The translations under genes were made by a program, and so were the position numbers. A stretch of DNA of 59,919 bases from Bacteroidales bacterium (GTDB lineage Bacteria > Bacteroidota > Bacteroidia > Bacteroidales > UBA932): assembly GCA_016291185.1 (NCBI GenBank), contig JAEFAI010000013.1, positions 1 to 59,919 of the forward strand, in the 5' to 3' direction. Positions 59,689 to 59,919 of the stretch are shown here, in pieces. Positions within the stretch are counted from its first letter, which is position 1; each line of letters begins with the position of its first letter. The notes beneath the pieces are model-generated. The model was not told the origin of the DNA and made no database searches. It saw nothing but the letters and a program-made list of their open reading frames with translations.

Positions 59689-59919
59689 ATGAAAAACAAG
59701 TTAGTAGTTGTATTCAGGACCGCTTTGGTCCTGCTCCTCCTTGCGGCCGTCGGCACGGCCGCCCGGGCGCAGGAGCACCCGGATTCCGCCCTCGAGCAGC
59801 TCGAGGGTGTCGTCGTCACCACCAGCCGCCTGCCCGCCTATCTGGGCGAGAGCGTGCGCATCGTGACCGTGCTGGACAGCGTGGCCATCTCCACGATTCC
59901 GGCCTCCAACATCAACGAT
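59689..59919 (+). CDS. start of a TonB-dependent outer-membrane receptor (cut by window edge)
   Basis: The frame begins at ATG 59689 with a signal peptide (VFRTALVLLLLAAVGTAARA) and stays open to the last base (77 codons). The mature part begins EQLEGVVVTTSRLPAYLGES, followed by VRIVTVLDSVAISTIPASNI, the TonB-box and first plug segment of BtuB-like receptors. It begins 5 bases after the phosphodiesterase stop. The ligand cannot be judged from this fragment. Confidence 0.78.
   Translation, partial: MKNKLVVVFRTALVLLLLAAVGTAARAQEHPDSALEQLEGVVVTTSRLPAYLGESVRIVTVLDSVAISTIPASNIND

Overview
The window comes from a high-GC member of the Bacteroidota, most likely an uncultured Bacteroidales lineage. 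The evidence is a SusC/SusD pair, many -7 boxes of the Bacteroides type (TAnnTTTG), XylR-like and AraC regulators, a long alanine/glutamate tail on ribosomal protein S16, a FeoA-FeoB fusion and very tight gene packing. I cannot name the genus from sequence alone.

Bases 1 to about 4,130 are clearly more AT-rich than the rest and look like an acquired defence cassette: the tail of an unknown gene, a McrB-type AAA ATPase without a visible McrC, a BRO-N/Fic fusion protein and an AbiEi/AbiEii type IV toxin-antitoxin pair. A YccF membrane protein follows. Bases 4,629-5,618 are gene-poor, with decayed fragments, two strong hairpins and a tiny promoter-equipped peptide gene. Next, on the minus strand, come an AraC regulator with two secreted proteins, then a DUF3108 protein.

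Bases 10,100-27,900 form an amino-sugar utilization locus. It holds a degenerate NagB fused to a PIG-L deacetylase, an intact glucosamine-6-phosphate deaminase (nagB), a histidine phosphatase fused to a beta-propeller-like domain, a XylR-type regulator, a GH20 beta-hexosaminidase, a ROK sugar kinase, a GH2 exo-beta-glucosaminidase fused to a complete alkaline phosphatase, and SusC/SusD. Three promoters in it (nagB-like operon, ROK/GH2 operon, susCD) share a 28-bp direct-repeat element with a 21-bp period, placed exactly 35 bp upstream of the -7 box each time (half-site start to -7 start). This is strong internal evidence for one regulon. The GH2-phosphatase fusion suggests phosphorylated glucosamine-containing glycans as substrate.

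Bases 28,000-36,200 (minus strand) hold a giant coiled-coil surface lipoprotein with a partner outer-membrane barrel, a membrane-bound AraC-type regulator, an internally deleted paralog of the DUF3108 gene and a sodium:solute symporter. Bases 36,270-45,580 hold sufB-pnuC-sufC-sufD (with a half-length SufD), ispE, a polysaccharide flippase, a DUF616 protein, rpsP-rimM and two family 2 glycosyltransferases.

Bases 45,600-51,100 hold feoAB with its cysteine-rich partner, two small membrane proteins, tRNA-Leu(GAG), a ScdA-N/hemerythrin/LuxR regulator and queH. queH is interrupted in frame by about 170 bp of back-to-back palindromes. From 51,090 there is a MacB/TolC-type export operon, an outer-membrane barrel, a CYTH protein, galE, a YfcE-like phosphodiesterase and the start of a TonB-dependent receptor. 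The points most worth follow-up are the conserved operator, the GH2-phosphatase fusion and the palindromic element in queH.
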